Assembly: GCF_041080675.1 (NCBI RefSeq)
Contig: NZ_CP163520.1
Coordinates: 5,456,001-5,520,000, forward strand
Source of the DNA: Streptomyces sp. cg36
Lineage (GTDB): Bacteria; Actinomycetota; Actinomycetes; Streptomycetales; Streptomycetaceae
Length of the DNA stretch: 64,000 bases
Direction: 5' to 3'
In this document: one piece after another, positions 8,184 through 15,878 of the stretch
How the letters are laid out: each line of letters begins with the position of its first letter
Numbering within the stretch: the first letter of the stretch is position 1
Position numbers and translations under genes: made by a program
Notes under the pieces: generated by a model
The model's database searches: none
Seen by the model: only the letters and a program-made list of their open reading frames with translations
What the model was told of the DNA's origin: nothing

Positions 8184-9773
8184 TCACACCGGGGACTGCC
8201 AGCTCGCCGTGGTGCCCGGCCCGCCGTCCTCGGCCTCGCCGTCGTCCGTCACGTCGAGGCGGACCCCCGGCCGCCCGTCGGGCAGCCGCGCCGTCGCGTC
8301 GACCGTGACCCGCACGGAGGAGACGCCCGGGCGGCGGTGCGCGGCGGCCAGCGCCGTGCGCAGGGCCGCGGTCAGCCGGGTGGCCGCGGGCTCCCCGACC
8401 ACCGTGTCCACCGCCCCCTCGAACCGCACCGACGGCCGGAACCCGAGCAGCGCGCCCGCCCCGTCCGTCTCGCGCAGCACCCTGCCCCGCACGGTCGACG
8501 GCGCCTCCGCGGGCGGCTGCTGAAGGGCGAAGATCGCGGTGCGGACCTCCTGGATCGTGGAGTCCAGCTCGTCCACGGCCCGGGTGAGCAGCTCGTCCGT
8601 GTCGTCCCGGGCGGCTTTGGCGGCCCGGCGCCGGGTCGACTCCAGCATCATCTCGGTGGCGAACAGCCGCTGTACGACCAGGTCGTGCAGGTCCCGGGCG
8701 ATCCGGTCGCGGTCCTCGTACACCGCGAGCCGCTCCCGGTTGTGCTGGGCGTCGGCGAGGACCAGCGCCAGCGCGGCCTGGGAGGCGAACTGCGCGGCCA
8801 GCAGCCGCTCCACCGCCGAGTACGGCTCGGCGCCCCGGCGGCGGGGGAGCGCGAGCGTGCCGATGAGCCTGCCGCCGCTCTGCAGCGGCAGCATCATGCT
8901 CGGCCCGAACCGGCTCCGCACGTGCGTGGTCATCCGGGGGTCGGTCGCCGAGTCCTCGATGAACACCGGCTCCCCGCCGAGCAGTTGGACCAGTACGGGC
9001 GAGCCGGGCGCGATCGTCGTGCCCACGATGTCGCCCGGGTCGTCGGGTGCCGACGCGGCGACGATCTCCATCCCGCCCGCCTCGGTGGGCTGGAGCACCA
9101 CCCCGGCCGCCGCGTCCGCGAGCAGCCGGGCCCGCTCGGCGACCGTCATCAGCGCGTCGGCCGCGGTGTCGCCGGTGAGCAGGGAGGTGGTGACGGCGGC
9201 GGCGCCCTCGATCCACCGCTCGCGGCGCCGGGCCGTCTCGTACAGCCGGGCGTTGCCGATGGCGATCCCGGCCTGCGAGGCGAGCACCCGCAGCAGCGCC
9301 AGGTCCTCGTCGGTGAACGGCCCGCCGCGCTTCTCGGTCAGATAGAGGTTGCCGAACACCTCGGTGTGGACGCGGATGGGGACGCCCAGGAACGAGCGCA
9401 TCGGGGGATGGCCCGGCGGCACGCCCGAGGAGCGCGGGTCGGCGGTCAGGTCGTCGAGCCGCAGCGGCCGGGCGTCCCGCAGGAGCGCGCCCAGCACCCC
9501 GGTGCGCCCGTCGGGCAGGGCCCCGATCCGCTCCCGTTCGGCCTCGGTGAGCCCGGCCGTGAACAGCTCGGTGAGCCGTCCGCGCTCGGGGTCGACGACG
9601 CCGAGCGCCGCGTACCGCGCGCCGGTCAGTTCGGCGGCGGTGTCCACCAGGTGCTGGAGGGTGGTGCGCAGTTCGAGGTCGGTGCCGACGCCGAGGACGG
9701 CTTCGAGGAGGACGGGGAGGGGAGTCCCGCCTCCGCCCCCGTCCCTTTCGTACGTGCCCGAGCCCACGTCCAC
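8184..9773 (-). CDS. GAF-domain sensor histidine kinase with degenerate ATPase
   Basis: A 529-residue soluble sensor: GAF1 at about 35-180, GAF2 at about 205-345, a HisKA_3 dimerisation helix with the phosphoacceptor motif DRIARDLHDLVVQRLF (His about 362), and a short ATPase region. This is the DevS/DosS-like layout. In the ATPase region the N-box should carry an Asn (E-x-x-x-N), but here it reads RLTAALRTALAAAH with none, and the G-box is reduced to VTDDGEAEDG followed by a truncated tail. Phosphatase-only or pseudo-kinase behaviour is possible. No response regulator is adjacent. GTG at 9773 has GGGGAGG only 2 bases away; the in-frame GTG at 9767 has better spacing and may be the true start. 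Confidence 0.85.
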   Translation of the reverse strand: MDVGSGTYERDGGGGGTPLPVLLEAVLGVGTDLELRTTLQHLVDTAAELTGARYAALGVVDPERGRLTELFTAGLTEAERERIGALPDGRTGVLGALLRDARPLRLDDLTADPRSSGVPPGHPPMRSFLGVPIRVHTEVFGNLYLTEKRGGPFTDEDLALLRVLASQAGIAIGNARLYETARRRERWIEGAAAVTTSLLTGDTAADALMTVAERARLLADAAAGVVLQPTEAGGMEIVAASAPDDPGDIVGTTIAPGSPVLVQLLGGEPVFIEDSATDPRMTTHVRSRFGPSMMLPLQSGGRLIGTLALPRRRGAEPYSAVERLLAAQFASQAALALVLADAQHNRERLAVYEDRDRIARDLHDLVVQRLFATEMMLESTRRRAAKAARDDTDELLTRAVDELDSTIQEVRTAIFALQQPPAEAPSTVRGRVLRETDGAGALLGFRPSVRFEGAVDTVVGEPAATRLTAALRTALAAAHRRPGVSSVRVTVDATARLPDGRPGVRLDVTDDGEAEDGGPGTTASWQSPV

Positions 9774-10035
9774 GTCCTCCCCTCTCGTACGGTCGTTTCC
9801 GCGCCGCCGCCCGTCTCCACCGGGCCGGTCGAGTCGGCTGCGTCGGCCGAGCCGGCCGGGCCCGTCCGTGCCGCCCGGGCCGTCGGAACCGGGTCGGCCG
9901 AACTGGCCGGGCCGCCCGAGCTGGCCGGGCCGCCCGGGCTGGTCGGACCGTCCGGGTCACCCGGGCCATCCGAGCCGTCCGAACCGTCCGGGCCACCCGG
10001 GCCGTTCATGCCGCCCGCCCCGTTCGGCGTGCGGC
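9774..10035 (-). repeat. Gly-Pro-Asp-coding low-complexity tract
   Basis: Between mbl and the kinase gene the DNA is a degenerate 9-base repeat of the GGCCCGGAC type (about 9840-10020). On the minus strand an ATG at 10009, 26 bases after the mbl stop, opens a frame reading GPGGPDGSDGSDGPGDPDGP and similar, a collagen-like G-X-Y pattern, which runs into the kinase gene in another frame. The kinase frame itself is also Gly-Pro-rich here but has no start codon after a TGA. The simplest reading is a slipped-strand repeat rather than a gene. Confidence 0.5.
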
Positions 10036-11073
10036 TCACTCGGCCAGTGGGTCCAGGACCATCGGCTCGATCTTGCCGTCCAGCATCGAGCCGAGGCCGA
10101 GGATGGCGCAGACGTCCGGGCGTTCGGCGATCGCCACCGGCATCCCGGTCGCCTTGCGGAGCATCTGGTCCAGCCCCGGCAGCAGCGCGCTCCCGCCCAC
10201 CATCATGATCCCCCGGTCGGCGAGGTCGGCCACCAGGTCGGGCGGGCAGTCGCGCAGGACCTTCCCGATGCCGTCCAGGACGGCGGTCAGCGGGGTGTGG
10301 ATCGCGTCCCGCACGGCCGCGGTGTCCACCCGTACCGAACGGGCCAGGCCCGTCGCCACGTCCCGGCCGTGGATCTCGGTGGAGGCCGGGCCCTGCTGGG
10401 TGAGGCCGTTGCCGCTCAGGGCGAGTTGCAGGGGGCGCACGGACTGGCTCGGCAGCATCAGCTCGTGCTGGTGGCGCAGGTGCTGGATGACCGCGTGGTC
10501 GATGGCGTCGCCGCCGACCGGGATGCGTTCGGCGGTGACGATCGCGCCCAGCGAGAGCACCGCGATCTGGGTGGTCGCCGCCCCGCACACCATGATCATG
10601 GTGGCGGTGGGCTGCTCCACCGGGAGCCCGCAGCCGACGGCCGCCGCGATGAGGGTGTCGACGAGCTCGACCCGGCGCGCCCCGAGTCCCACCAGCGTCT
10701 CGACGGCGGCGCGCTGGGCCAGCGGGTCCGCCTCGTGCGGGGTGCACGCGGCGGCCCGCAGACGGGGCTTGCGGCGCAGCTGGCGGCGGAGCTTCTCGCC
10801 GATGAGGTGGCGCAGCATGCGCTGGGCCATCTCGATGTCGACGACGGTTCCGCCCGAGACCGGGCGGACCACCCGGATGTAGTCGGGCGTACGGCCCGTC
10901 ATCTTCTCGGCGAACGCGCCGACGGCGATCAGGGCGCCGGTACGGGTGTTGACGGCGGCGACGCTGGGTTCGTCCACGACGAGCCCCATCCCCTTGACGA
11001 ACACCCTGGTCCTGGCGGCCCCGAGGTCGACGGCTACATGGCAACGACGCAACTGCTCCAGACTCACGCTCAC
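10036..11073 (-). CDS. mbl: MreB-like protein Mbl
   Basis: A 345-residue actin-fold protein of the MreB/Mbl group. Phosphate-1 loop region is VAVDLGAARTRVFVKGMGLVV at the N-terminus, with NTRTGALIAVGAFAEKM after it; the adenosine region GIMMVGGSALLPGLDQML is near residue 290. The phosphate-2 motif, normally DIGGGTT, reads VCGAATTQIAV, so ATP contacts may be altered. In S. coelicolor the matching gene at this position is mbl, one of three MreB-type genes, linked to spore-wall rather than rod-shape function. Start GTG at 11073 follows GGGAG with 5 bases; the open frame upstream is repeat DNA. Confidence 0.82.
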   Translation of the reverse strand: MSVSLEQLRRCHVAVDLGAARTRVFVKGMGLVVDEPSVAAVNTRTGALIAVGAFAEKMTGRTPDYIRVVRPVSGGTVVDIEMAQRMLRHLIGEKLRRQLRRKPRLRAAACTPHEADPLAQRAAVETLVGLGARRVELVDTLIAAAVGCGLPVEQPTATMIMVCGAATTQIAVLSLGAIVTAERIPVGGDAIDHAVIQHLRHQHELMLPSQSVRPLQLALSGNGLTQQGPASTEIHGRDVATGLARSVRVDTAAVRDAIHTPLTAVLDGIGKVLRDCPPDLVADLADRGIMMVGGSALLPGLDQMLRKATGMPVAIAERPDVCAILGLGSMLDGKIEPMVLDPLAE

Positions 11074-11314
11074 AACGACTCCCGAGTGGCAGCTCTTGAT
11101 CGAATGGCGGCTCTTGATCGAATCGTCCGGGGGCCGGGAGCCCGGCGCGCGCTGGGCTGAGCCGGTCGGGCGTCGGCTGACTGAGTGCCAGGGGGGTGTT
11201 GGGGCGGGGCCGATCGGGGGACAACGGGGGTGTGAACGGCGTGTCGTCACGCGTATCCCCTGCGGGTCCCCTGCGGGATGCCGAACGGATTTCGCCTGCG
11301 GGCCGTCGTGGGGC

Positions 11315-11792
11315 GCGCAGTTCCCCGCGCCCCTGAGTGGGCCCTTCGGGCCGGGGCACGGCGTTCGCCTGCGGGCCGCGCTCGGCTGGTCGCGCAGTTC
11401 CCCGCGCCCCTTTGGTTGGCCCTTCGGGCCCCAGAGACCGGCTGCCGTCTGCGAGCCGTGCTCGCTCCTCGCGTCGTTCCCCGCGCCCCCAACAGGCAAG
11501 CCTCCGGCTGCCTGCGCCCCGCCCCGCCAGGGGCGCGGGGAACTGCGCGACCAGCCACGCACGGTCTGCGGACGAAGCCGGGTTTTGAGGGGCGCGGGGA
11601 ACTGCGCGAACGGCCCACGACGGCCCGCAGAGAAAGACCGGCCCCGCCAGGGGCGCGGGGAACTGCGCGAGGAGCGAGCACGGTCCGCAGACGAAGACCG
11701 GCCCGGATAGGGGCGCGGGGAACTGCGCGAGCAACCAGGTACCGGCCCGCAGACGAAGACCGGCCCGGATAGCGGCGCGGGGAACTGCGTGA
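11315..11792. repeat. Array of the Streptomyces 'GGGGCGCGGGGAACTGCGCGA' repeat
   Basis: At least eight copies of a 20-22 base element lie in the 830-base gap between mbl and the next gene. Three are in one orientation (11315-11334, 11391-11411, 11470-11490, the last degenerate) and five in the other (11529-11550, 11588-11609, 11649-11670, 11709-11730, 11771-11792), the latter spaced about 60 bases and sharing flanks such as CCCGCAGACGAAGACCGG. Single copies of this element are common between Streptomyces genes; a cluster this dense is unusual. All long frames across it are artefacts of the repeat. Opposed copies can pair to large hairpins. Confidence 0.85.
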
Positions 11793-11902
11793 GCAACCGA
11801 GTGCCGGCCCGCAGACGAAGGCCCGGTCCCAGGACGGGCGCGGCGGGTCGCAGGTGGGCACCCGGGGGCCGAACCGGGGTGCGGTCACAGCGGCCGTGGT
11901 GG

Positions 11903-12472
11903 TCAGGCTGGGCGTACCTCCTGGAGCAGGCCCCAGGAGAACTCCGCCACCCACTTCCCGCCCCCCACTTCCGTCAGCTCCACCCGCCACCGCGTCGGCG
12001 CACTCCCCTCCATCGGCCGCGCAGGCGCAAACGCACGGGCCGCCTCGTCGACCGTGCAGCTCCACGGCCGCAGATCCGCCACCGACTCCAGCACGGGCCC
12101 GTCCGCCCCCGGCGCCCGCACCAGCCACTCGTTCCACACCGTCCCGTCCGGCCCGGCCAGCACCTCGAAGCGGAGCGTCGGCCACAGCGGTACCGGCCAC
12201 AGCCGCGCCTCGCACTCCAGGTCGCCGATCCGCCGCCGGGCCACTGACTCGGGCGCGCCCAGCACCGACCGGTAGCGCGCGGCGGCGCCCCGGGAGCGCG
12301 GCGAGCGGGCCATCGCCTGCCAGCGCCGGTTGGCCTCGCGCATCTCTGCCGTCGAGACCCCCAGCTCGCGGCGGGCGTCCTCGACCAGCCCCGGCTGGTG
12401 GTCGGCCATCCGCCGCAGCAGCACGAGTTGGAAGTCGAGCGGGCCGAAGGAGTGTGGCTGTACGTCCGTCAT
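11903..12472 (-). CDS. Hypothetical protein
   Basis: A 189-residue protein starting MTDVQPHSFGPLDFQ. The N-terminal 70 residues are helical and charged (LLRRMADHQPGLVEDARRELGVSTAEMREANRRW), the C-terminal part is rich in Trp and beta-type sequence (WPVPLWPTLRFEVLAGPDG, TRWRVELTEVGGGKWVAEFSW). The late pattern of R-x-E-F-S-W resembles a stretch in the DUF3145 protein elsewhere in this window, but no overall relation is clear. No signal peptide. Start ATG at 12472. Function unknown; it is divergent from the zinc-ribbon gene at 12618. Confidence 0.65.
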   Translation of the reverse strand: MTDVQPHSFGPLDFQLVLLRRMADHQPGLVEDARRELGVSTAEMREANRRWQAMARSPRSRGAAARYRSVLGAPESVARRRIGDLECEARLWPVPLWPTLRFEVLAGPDGTVWNEWLVRAPGADGPVLESVADLRPWSCTVDEAARAFAPARPMEGSAPTRWRVELTEVGGGKWVAEFSWGLLQEVRPA

Positions 12473-12617
12473 GGACCCATCCTGCCCGGCCCTTCTGACA
12501 ACGCCCCCAACGCCCGGATTCGTGCCCCCGACACGCGGTGGAAGGCATGGTTCCACACAAGATCCACACATCCTCGGCCCCCATTGTCGACCGGCCCCCG
12601 CATAGCCTCCGTTGGCC

Positions 12618-13319
12618 ATGGATTACTGCCACGTCTGCCGACGGCACCTCAACGGCGCACTGGCCTGCGCCGGATGCGGCACCCCCGCCGAGGAGCTGCG
12701 GCAGCCCGAGATCATCGATCTGGGCGTGTACGAGGCCGCCGCACCCGGCGCCGACACCGCCCCGACCGGTCATCGCCGTGCCGCCCGGCGCGAACCGCCC
12801 CGGCCGCGCCGCCGTGCGCGCAGACGGCGCGGACGCCTGGTGCTGTTCGGTTCGGCGGGCGTGGTGCTCGCGGCCGGGGCGCTGGGGATCGCGAAGCTCG
12901 CCGTCGAGCCGCCGCGGGACGACCGGGGCGCCGCCACCACCGTGCACGAGGAAGAGCAGATCTCGCAGGAGACGGCCGCGCCCGAGCCGGACCCCAGCGA
13001 CGCGGGACCCGGGCGGCCCAGCGCCGTACCGGCCGGGACCGGGACCGGGCACGGCAAGGGCCACCCCAGGTCCGGCGGTACGTGGCCGGGGCCGGGCGGG
13101 ACCGGCGCGCCCGCCCGGGACGGCGGCGCGCACGCGGCGACCGGCCCGACCCGCGCACCGGCGCCGGGCGCCTCGCCCAGCGCCACCGGCGCCCCGCCGT
13201 CGCCCTCCGGCCCGCCCTCGCCGTCCGCCTCGGACCCGGCGCCGCCCCCGTCCCGGCCCCCGTCGCCGACGCCGTCCCCGAGCGAGACGTGCGACCGCTT
13301 CCTGTGGTGGTGCCTGTAA
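12618..13319 (+). CDS. Zinc-ribbon, single-pass membrane protein with conserved Cys tail
   Basis: A 233-residue protein with an N-terminal zinc ribbon MDYCHVCRRHLNGALACAGCG (two C-x-x-C knuckles, residues 4-20), an Arg-rich segment, one membrane helix (LVLFGSAGVVLAAGALGIAKL, about 77-97), then about 120 residues of Pro/Ser/Gly-rich extracellular linker ending in CDRFLWWCL. The N-out/C-in layout cannot be both: the basic stretch before the helix suggests the ribbon is cytosolic and the tail outside. The tail ends with two Cys six residues apart around WW, probably a disulfide or anchoring motif. TTG at 12612 could also initiate. Function unknown; similar ribbon proteins recur in Streptomyces. 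Confidence 0.7.
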   Translation: MDYCHVCRRHLNGALACAGCGTPAEELRQPEIIDLGVYEAAAPGADTAPTGHRRAARREPPRPRRRARRRRGRLVLFGSAGVVLAAGALGIAKLAVEPPRDDRGAATTVHEEEQISQETAAPEPDPSDAGPGRPSAVPAGTGTGHGKGHPRSGGTWPGPGGTGAPARDGGAHAATGPTRAPAPGASPSATGAPPSPSGPPSPSASDPAPPPSRPPSPTPSPSETCDRFLWWCL

Positions 13320-13335
13320 GGGCCCGGTCAAGGGC

Positions 13336-13414
13336 AGGCGCTGCCTGCGGGCTGCGGGCTGCGGGCAGCGGGCTTTCGGGCATCGGGCGGCCGGGGTCCG
13401 GGGTCCGGGGTCCG
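13336..13414. repeat. 7-base tandem repeats
   Basis: Two short microsatellite-like runs fill the gap between the zinc-ribbon gene and the marR stop: GCGGGCT units at about 13346-13372 and GGGGTCC units at 13392-13414. They explain spurious open frames here. Confidence 0.6.
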
Positions 13415-13451
13415 GCCACCCGCACCGCCTCGCTCCGCCCCCCCGCCGCGG

Positions 13452-13880
13452 CTACTCCTCCGTACCGAGCATCCGCCGCAGCAGGTCCCGCAGGGCCGTC
13501 CGCTCCTCGGGGGAGAGCTCGGCCAGCGGCTCGCGGGCGAAGTCGAGGTCGTCGCGCAGCCGGGCCGCGATGCGCCGCCCCTCCTCGGTGGCCGCCGCCA
13601 GTTTGACCCGGCGGTCGTCGGGGTCGGGGCGGCGCTCGACGAGACCGCGCGCCTCCAGGCGGTCGATCATCCCCGTGACGTTGGACGGTTCGCACTTCAG
13701 CTTGCGGGCGATCGCGCGCATCGCGACCGGTTCGAGGGCGAGCAGTCCGAGCACCCGCGCCTGGGCGCCGGTGAGGGCGTGCTCGGCCGCGGCCCGCTCG
13801 TACTCCTCGTGGTAGCGCGCCACCACCGAGCCGATCAGCTCGACGACTTCGAGGGAGACGGGATCCATGCGTGTGGCCAT
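13452..13880 (-). CDS. MarR-family transcriptional regulator
   Basis: A 142-residue winged-helix regulator. The recognition region MRAIARKLKCEPSNVTGMID lies at about 55-75, the wing VERRPDPDDRRVKLAAATEEG at about 80-100, with dimerisation helices at both ends. A Cys sits in the recognition region (LKCEPSN), not at the N-terminal position used by OhrR, so peroxide sensing by the classic OhrR route is unlikely. It is divergent from the NADP-dependent oxidoreductase; the 93-base gap holds two inverted repeats that are candidate operators, suggesting that it represses both itself and the oxidoreductase. Start ATG at 13880. Confidence 0.88.
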   Translation of the reverse strand: MATRMDPVSLEVVELIGSVVARYHEEYERAAAEHALTGAQARVLGLLALEPVAMRAIARKLKCEPSNVTGMIDRLEARGLVERRPDPDDRRVKLAAATEEGRRIAARLRDDLDFAREPLAELSPEERTALRDLLRRMLGTEE

Positions 13881-13902
13881 GGGAACCAGCGTACCCAGAT
13901 AC

Positions 13903-13949
13903 TTGACAATCTCAAATATCCAGGAGCATGGTTGTTTCAGTTCATGAAA
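13903..13949. promoter_or_regulatory. Divergent promoter with two inverted repeats (MarR operator candidates)
   Basis: This AT-rich stretch holds TTGA-N5-TCAA at 13903-13915 and TTTCA-N5-TGAAA at 13935-13949. TTGACA at 13903-13908 is also a good -35 for the rightward gene. Positions fit a MarR dimer blocking both divergent promoters. The repeats are short, so assignment rests mainly on location. Confidence 0.4.
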
Positions 13950-13973
13950 TAAAACGCAGGAGGACGCACCGTC

Positions 13974-14993
13974 ATGACCGCACTCCCCGCCACCAGCCGT
14001 GAATGGCACCTCGTCGCCCGTCCGCACGGCTGGCCCGTGCCGGGGGACTTCGCGCTCCGCGAGGCCCCGGTCGCCGCGCCCGCCGAGGGCCGGATCCTGG
14101 TCCGCAACCTCTTCATGTCCGTCGACCCGTACATGCGGGGCCGGATGAACGACGTGAAGTCGTACATCCCGCCGTTCCAGCTCGACAAGCCGATGGACGG
14201 CGGCGCGGTCGGCGAGGTCATCGCCTCCGCCGACGAGCGCTTCGCCGTCGGCGACCACGTGCTGCACGGGCTCGGCTGGCGCGAGTACGCCGATGTGGAC
14301 GCCAGGCACGCCACCAAGGTCGACGGCTCGCTGGCCCCGCTCTCCGCGTACCTGGGCGTCCTCGGCATGCCGGGTCTGACCGCCTACGCGGGCCTGTTCG
14401 AGGTCGCCTCCTTCAAGGAGGGCGACACGGTCTTCGTCTCCGGCGCGGCGGGCGCGGTCGGCAGCCTGGTCGGCCAGATGGCGCGGATCAAGGGCGCCGC
14501 CCGGGTCATCGGCTCGGCCGGCTCCGACGACAAGGTGAAGTGGCTGGTGGAGGAGCTGGGCTTCGACGCCGCCTTCAACTACAAGAACGGCCCGGTCCGC
14601 GACCAGCTGCGCGAGGCCGCCCCCGAGGGCATCGACGTCTACTTCGACAACGTCGGCGGCGACCACCTCGAAGCGGCCATCTCCTCCCTCAACGTGCACG
14701 GCCGCGCCACCATCTGCGGCATGATCGCGGGCTACAACGACACCGAGCCGACCCCGGGCCCGCGCAACATGGCCATGGTGATCGGCAAGCGGCTGCGCCT
14801 CCAGGGCGTCCTCGTCGGCGACCACGCCGGGCTCCAGCCGCAGTTCGTGCAGGAGGTCGCGGGCTGGATCGCCTCCGGCGAGCTCAAGTACGGCGAGACG
14901 TTCGTCGAGGGCATCGACAACGGCGTGGACGCCTTCCTCGGCATGCTGCGCGGCCAGAACACCGGAAAGATGGTCGTCTCGCTGGGCGGCTGA
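13974..14993 (+). CDS. NADP-dependent oxidoreductase, zinc-independent MDR family
   Basis: A 339-residue medium-chain reductase of the leukotriene B4 dehydrogenase / curcumin reductase (CurA) type. The N-terminal GroES-like part carries LVRNLFMSVDPYMRGRM (about 45-61), the Rossmann part has VFVSGAAGAVGSLVGQMA (about 150-167) and the family segment GIDVYFDNVGGDHLEAAI (about 220-237). No structural or catalytic zinc Cys/His set is present. Members reduce conjugated enones and alkenals with NADPH, so this gene may detoxify reactive electrophiles sensed by the divergent MarR protein. Start ATG at 13974 with AGGAGG nine bases upstream. Confidence 0.9.
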   Translation: MTALPATSREWHLVARPHGWPVPGDFALREAPVAAPAEGRILVRNLFMSVDPYMRGRMNDVKSYIPPFQLDKPMDGGAVGEVIASADERFAVGDHVLHGLGWREYADVDARHATKVDGSLAPLSAYLGVLGMPGLTAYAGLFEVASFKEGDTVFVSGAAGAVGSLVGQMARIKGAARVIGSAGSDDKVKWLVEELGFDAAFNYKNGPVRDQLREAAPEGIDVYFDNVGGDHLEAAISSLNVHGRATICGMIAGYNDTEPTPGPRNMAMVIGKRLRLQGVLVGDHAGLQPQFVQEVAGWIASGELKYGETFVEGIDNGVDAFLGMLRGQNTGKMVVSLGG

Positions 14994-15063
14994 ACGCCGG
15001 GGCGGGACTCCTGCCCGCGCCGCGCCCGGCCCCCCGGGTGACCTCCGCCACGGCGGCTGACCT

Positions 15064-15089
15064 TATCGGGTGACTTCCGTCATCCGATA
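15064..15089. promoter_or_regulatory. Long inverted repeat upstream of the Ohr gene (operator candidate)
   Basis: Two 11-base arms, TATCGGGTGAC (15064-15074) and GTCATCCGATA (15079-15089), are inverted with one mismatch and a 4-base spacer. They sit 67 bases before the ohr start. The size and symmetry fit a dimeric repressor such as a MarR/OhrR protein; the stem could also form in RNA. No ohrR gene is adjacent. Confidence 0.5.
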
Positions 15090-15155
15090 GGGTCTTTCCA
15101 CATCACGGCTGTCGTGGGCGCGAGCGGCCGGGAACGAGCAGGAGGAGCACTCAGC

Positions 15156-15581
15156 ATGTCCATCCAGCAGTCCGACGTTCTGTACACCGCCGTCGCCACC
15201 GCCGAGAACGGCCGGGACGGCCGCGTGGCCACCGACGACGGTCGGCTCGACGTCGTCGTGAACCCGCCGAAGGCGATGGGCGGCAGCGGCGCGGGCACCA
15301 ACCCGGAGCAGCTCTTCGCGGCCGGCTACAGCGCCTGCTTCCAGGGCGCGCTCGGTGTCGTGGCCCGCCAGGAGAACGCCGACATCACCGGCTCGACCGT
15401 CACCGCCGAGGTCGGCATCGGCAAGAACGACGACGGCTTCGGCATCATCGTCAAGATCTCCGCCACCATCCCGAACGCGGACGAGGCCACCGCCCGCTCG
15501 CTCGTCGAGAAGGCGCACCAGGTCTGCCCGTACTCCAAGGCCACGCGCGGCAACATCACCGTGGAGCTCGCGGTCGCCTGA
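15156..15581 (+). CDS. Organic hydroperoxide resistance protein (Ohr/OsmC family)
   Basis: A 141-residue thiol peroxidase that reduces organic and fatty-acid hydroperoxides, usually with lipoylated partners. The peroxidatic Cys lies in NPEQLFAAGYSACFQGAL (about 47-64) and the resolving Cys in AHQVCPYSKATRGNI (about 119-133), the two-Cys spacing typical of Ohr rather than OsmC. Active as a swapped dimer in the cytosol. Start ATG at 15156 follows AGGAGGAG with 6 bases. Monocistronic, with a strong inverted repeat upstream. MSIQQSDVLYTAVATAENG is the usual N-terminus. Confidence 0.93.
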   Translation: MSIQQSDVLYTAVATAENGRDGRVATDDGRLDVVVNPPKAMGGSGAGTNPEQLFAAGYSACFQGALGVVARQENADITGSTVTAEVGIGKNDDGFGIIVKISATIPNADEATARSLVEKAHQVCPYSKATRGNITVELAVA

Positions 15582-15878
15582 CGCTCCGGGCTCCCCGGGC
15601 CGCACCGCGGCGGCGCGTGCGGCCCCCTGGGGGCTCTGCGGATCCACCCGCGCGGTTTCCCGCGCCCCGCACAGGGCCGAGGGGCCCTTCCGGGGCGCGG
15701 GGACCGGGCGCGCTTGCGCCGGGCCGGGCGATCGGGCGCGCTTGCGCCGCGCCGGGGGCGAGTGCGGTCCACCCCGCGCCGAGGGCTCGGGTGCGGCCCC
15801 GCCAGGCCAGGGGCCGGGCGCGGTCCACGCCCCACCGAGGGCCCCGCCGTGATCCCCCCGCGCCAGTGGCCGCGCGGG
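15582..15878. other. GC-rich intergenic region with duplicated segment
   Basis: Convergent gap between ohr and the serine hydrolase. It contains a partial copy of the CGCGGGG repeat family around 15655-15705 and a direct duplication of CGGGCGCGCTTGCGCCG (about 15708 and 15735). No gene or clear terminator hairpin followed by T's is visible, though many GC-rich stems could stop transcription. Confidence 0.4.

Noticed and set aside
9626..10009. Collagen-like ORF as a real gene
   Set aside because: It runs into the kinase gene out of frame, and its ribosome site is poor; kept only as a finding, not as a CDS.
11315..11792. CRISPR-like array (about 60-base spacing of a 21-base repeat)
   Set aside because: The intervening segments are themselves similar to each other, copies occur in both orientations, and there are no cas genes; it is a known class of intergenic repeat.
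11247..13331. Long minus-strand frame over the repeat array
   Set aside because: It consists of translated copies of the intergenic repeat and antisense of the real genes at 11903 and 12618.
13452..13880. MarR gene as OhrR for the nearby ohr gene
   Set aside because: The N-terminal peroxide-sensing Cys of OhrR is missing and the gene is divergent from an oxidoreductase, which is the better target.
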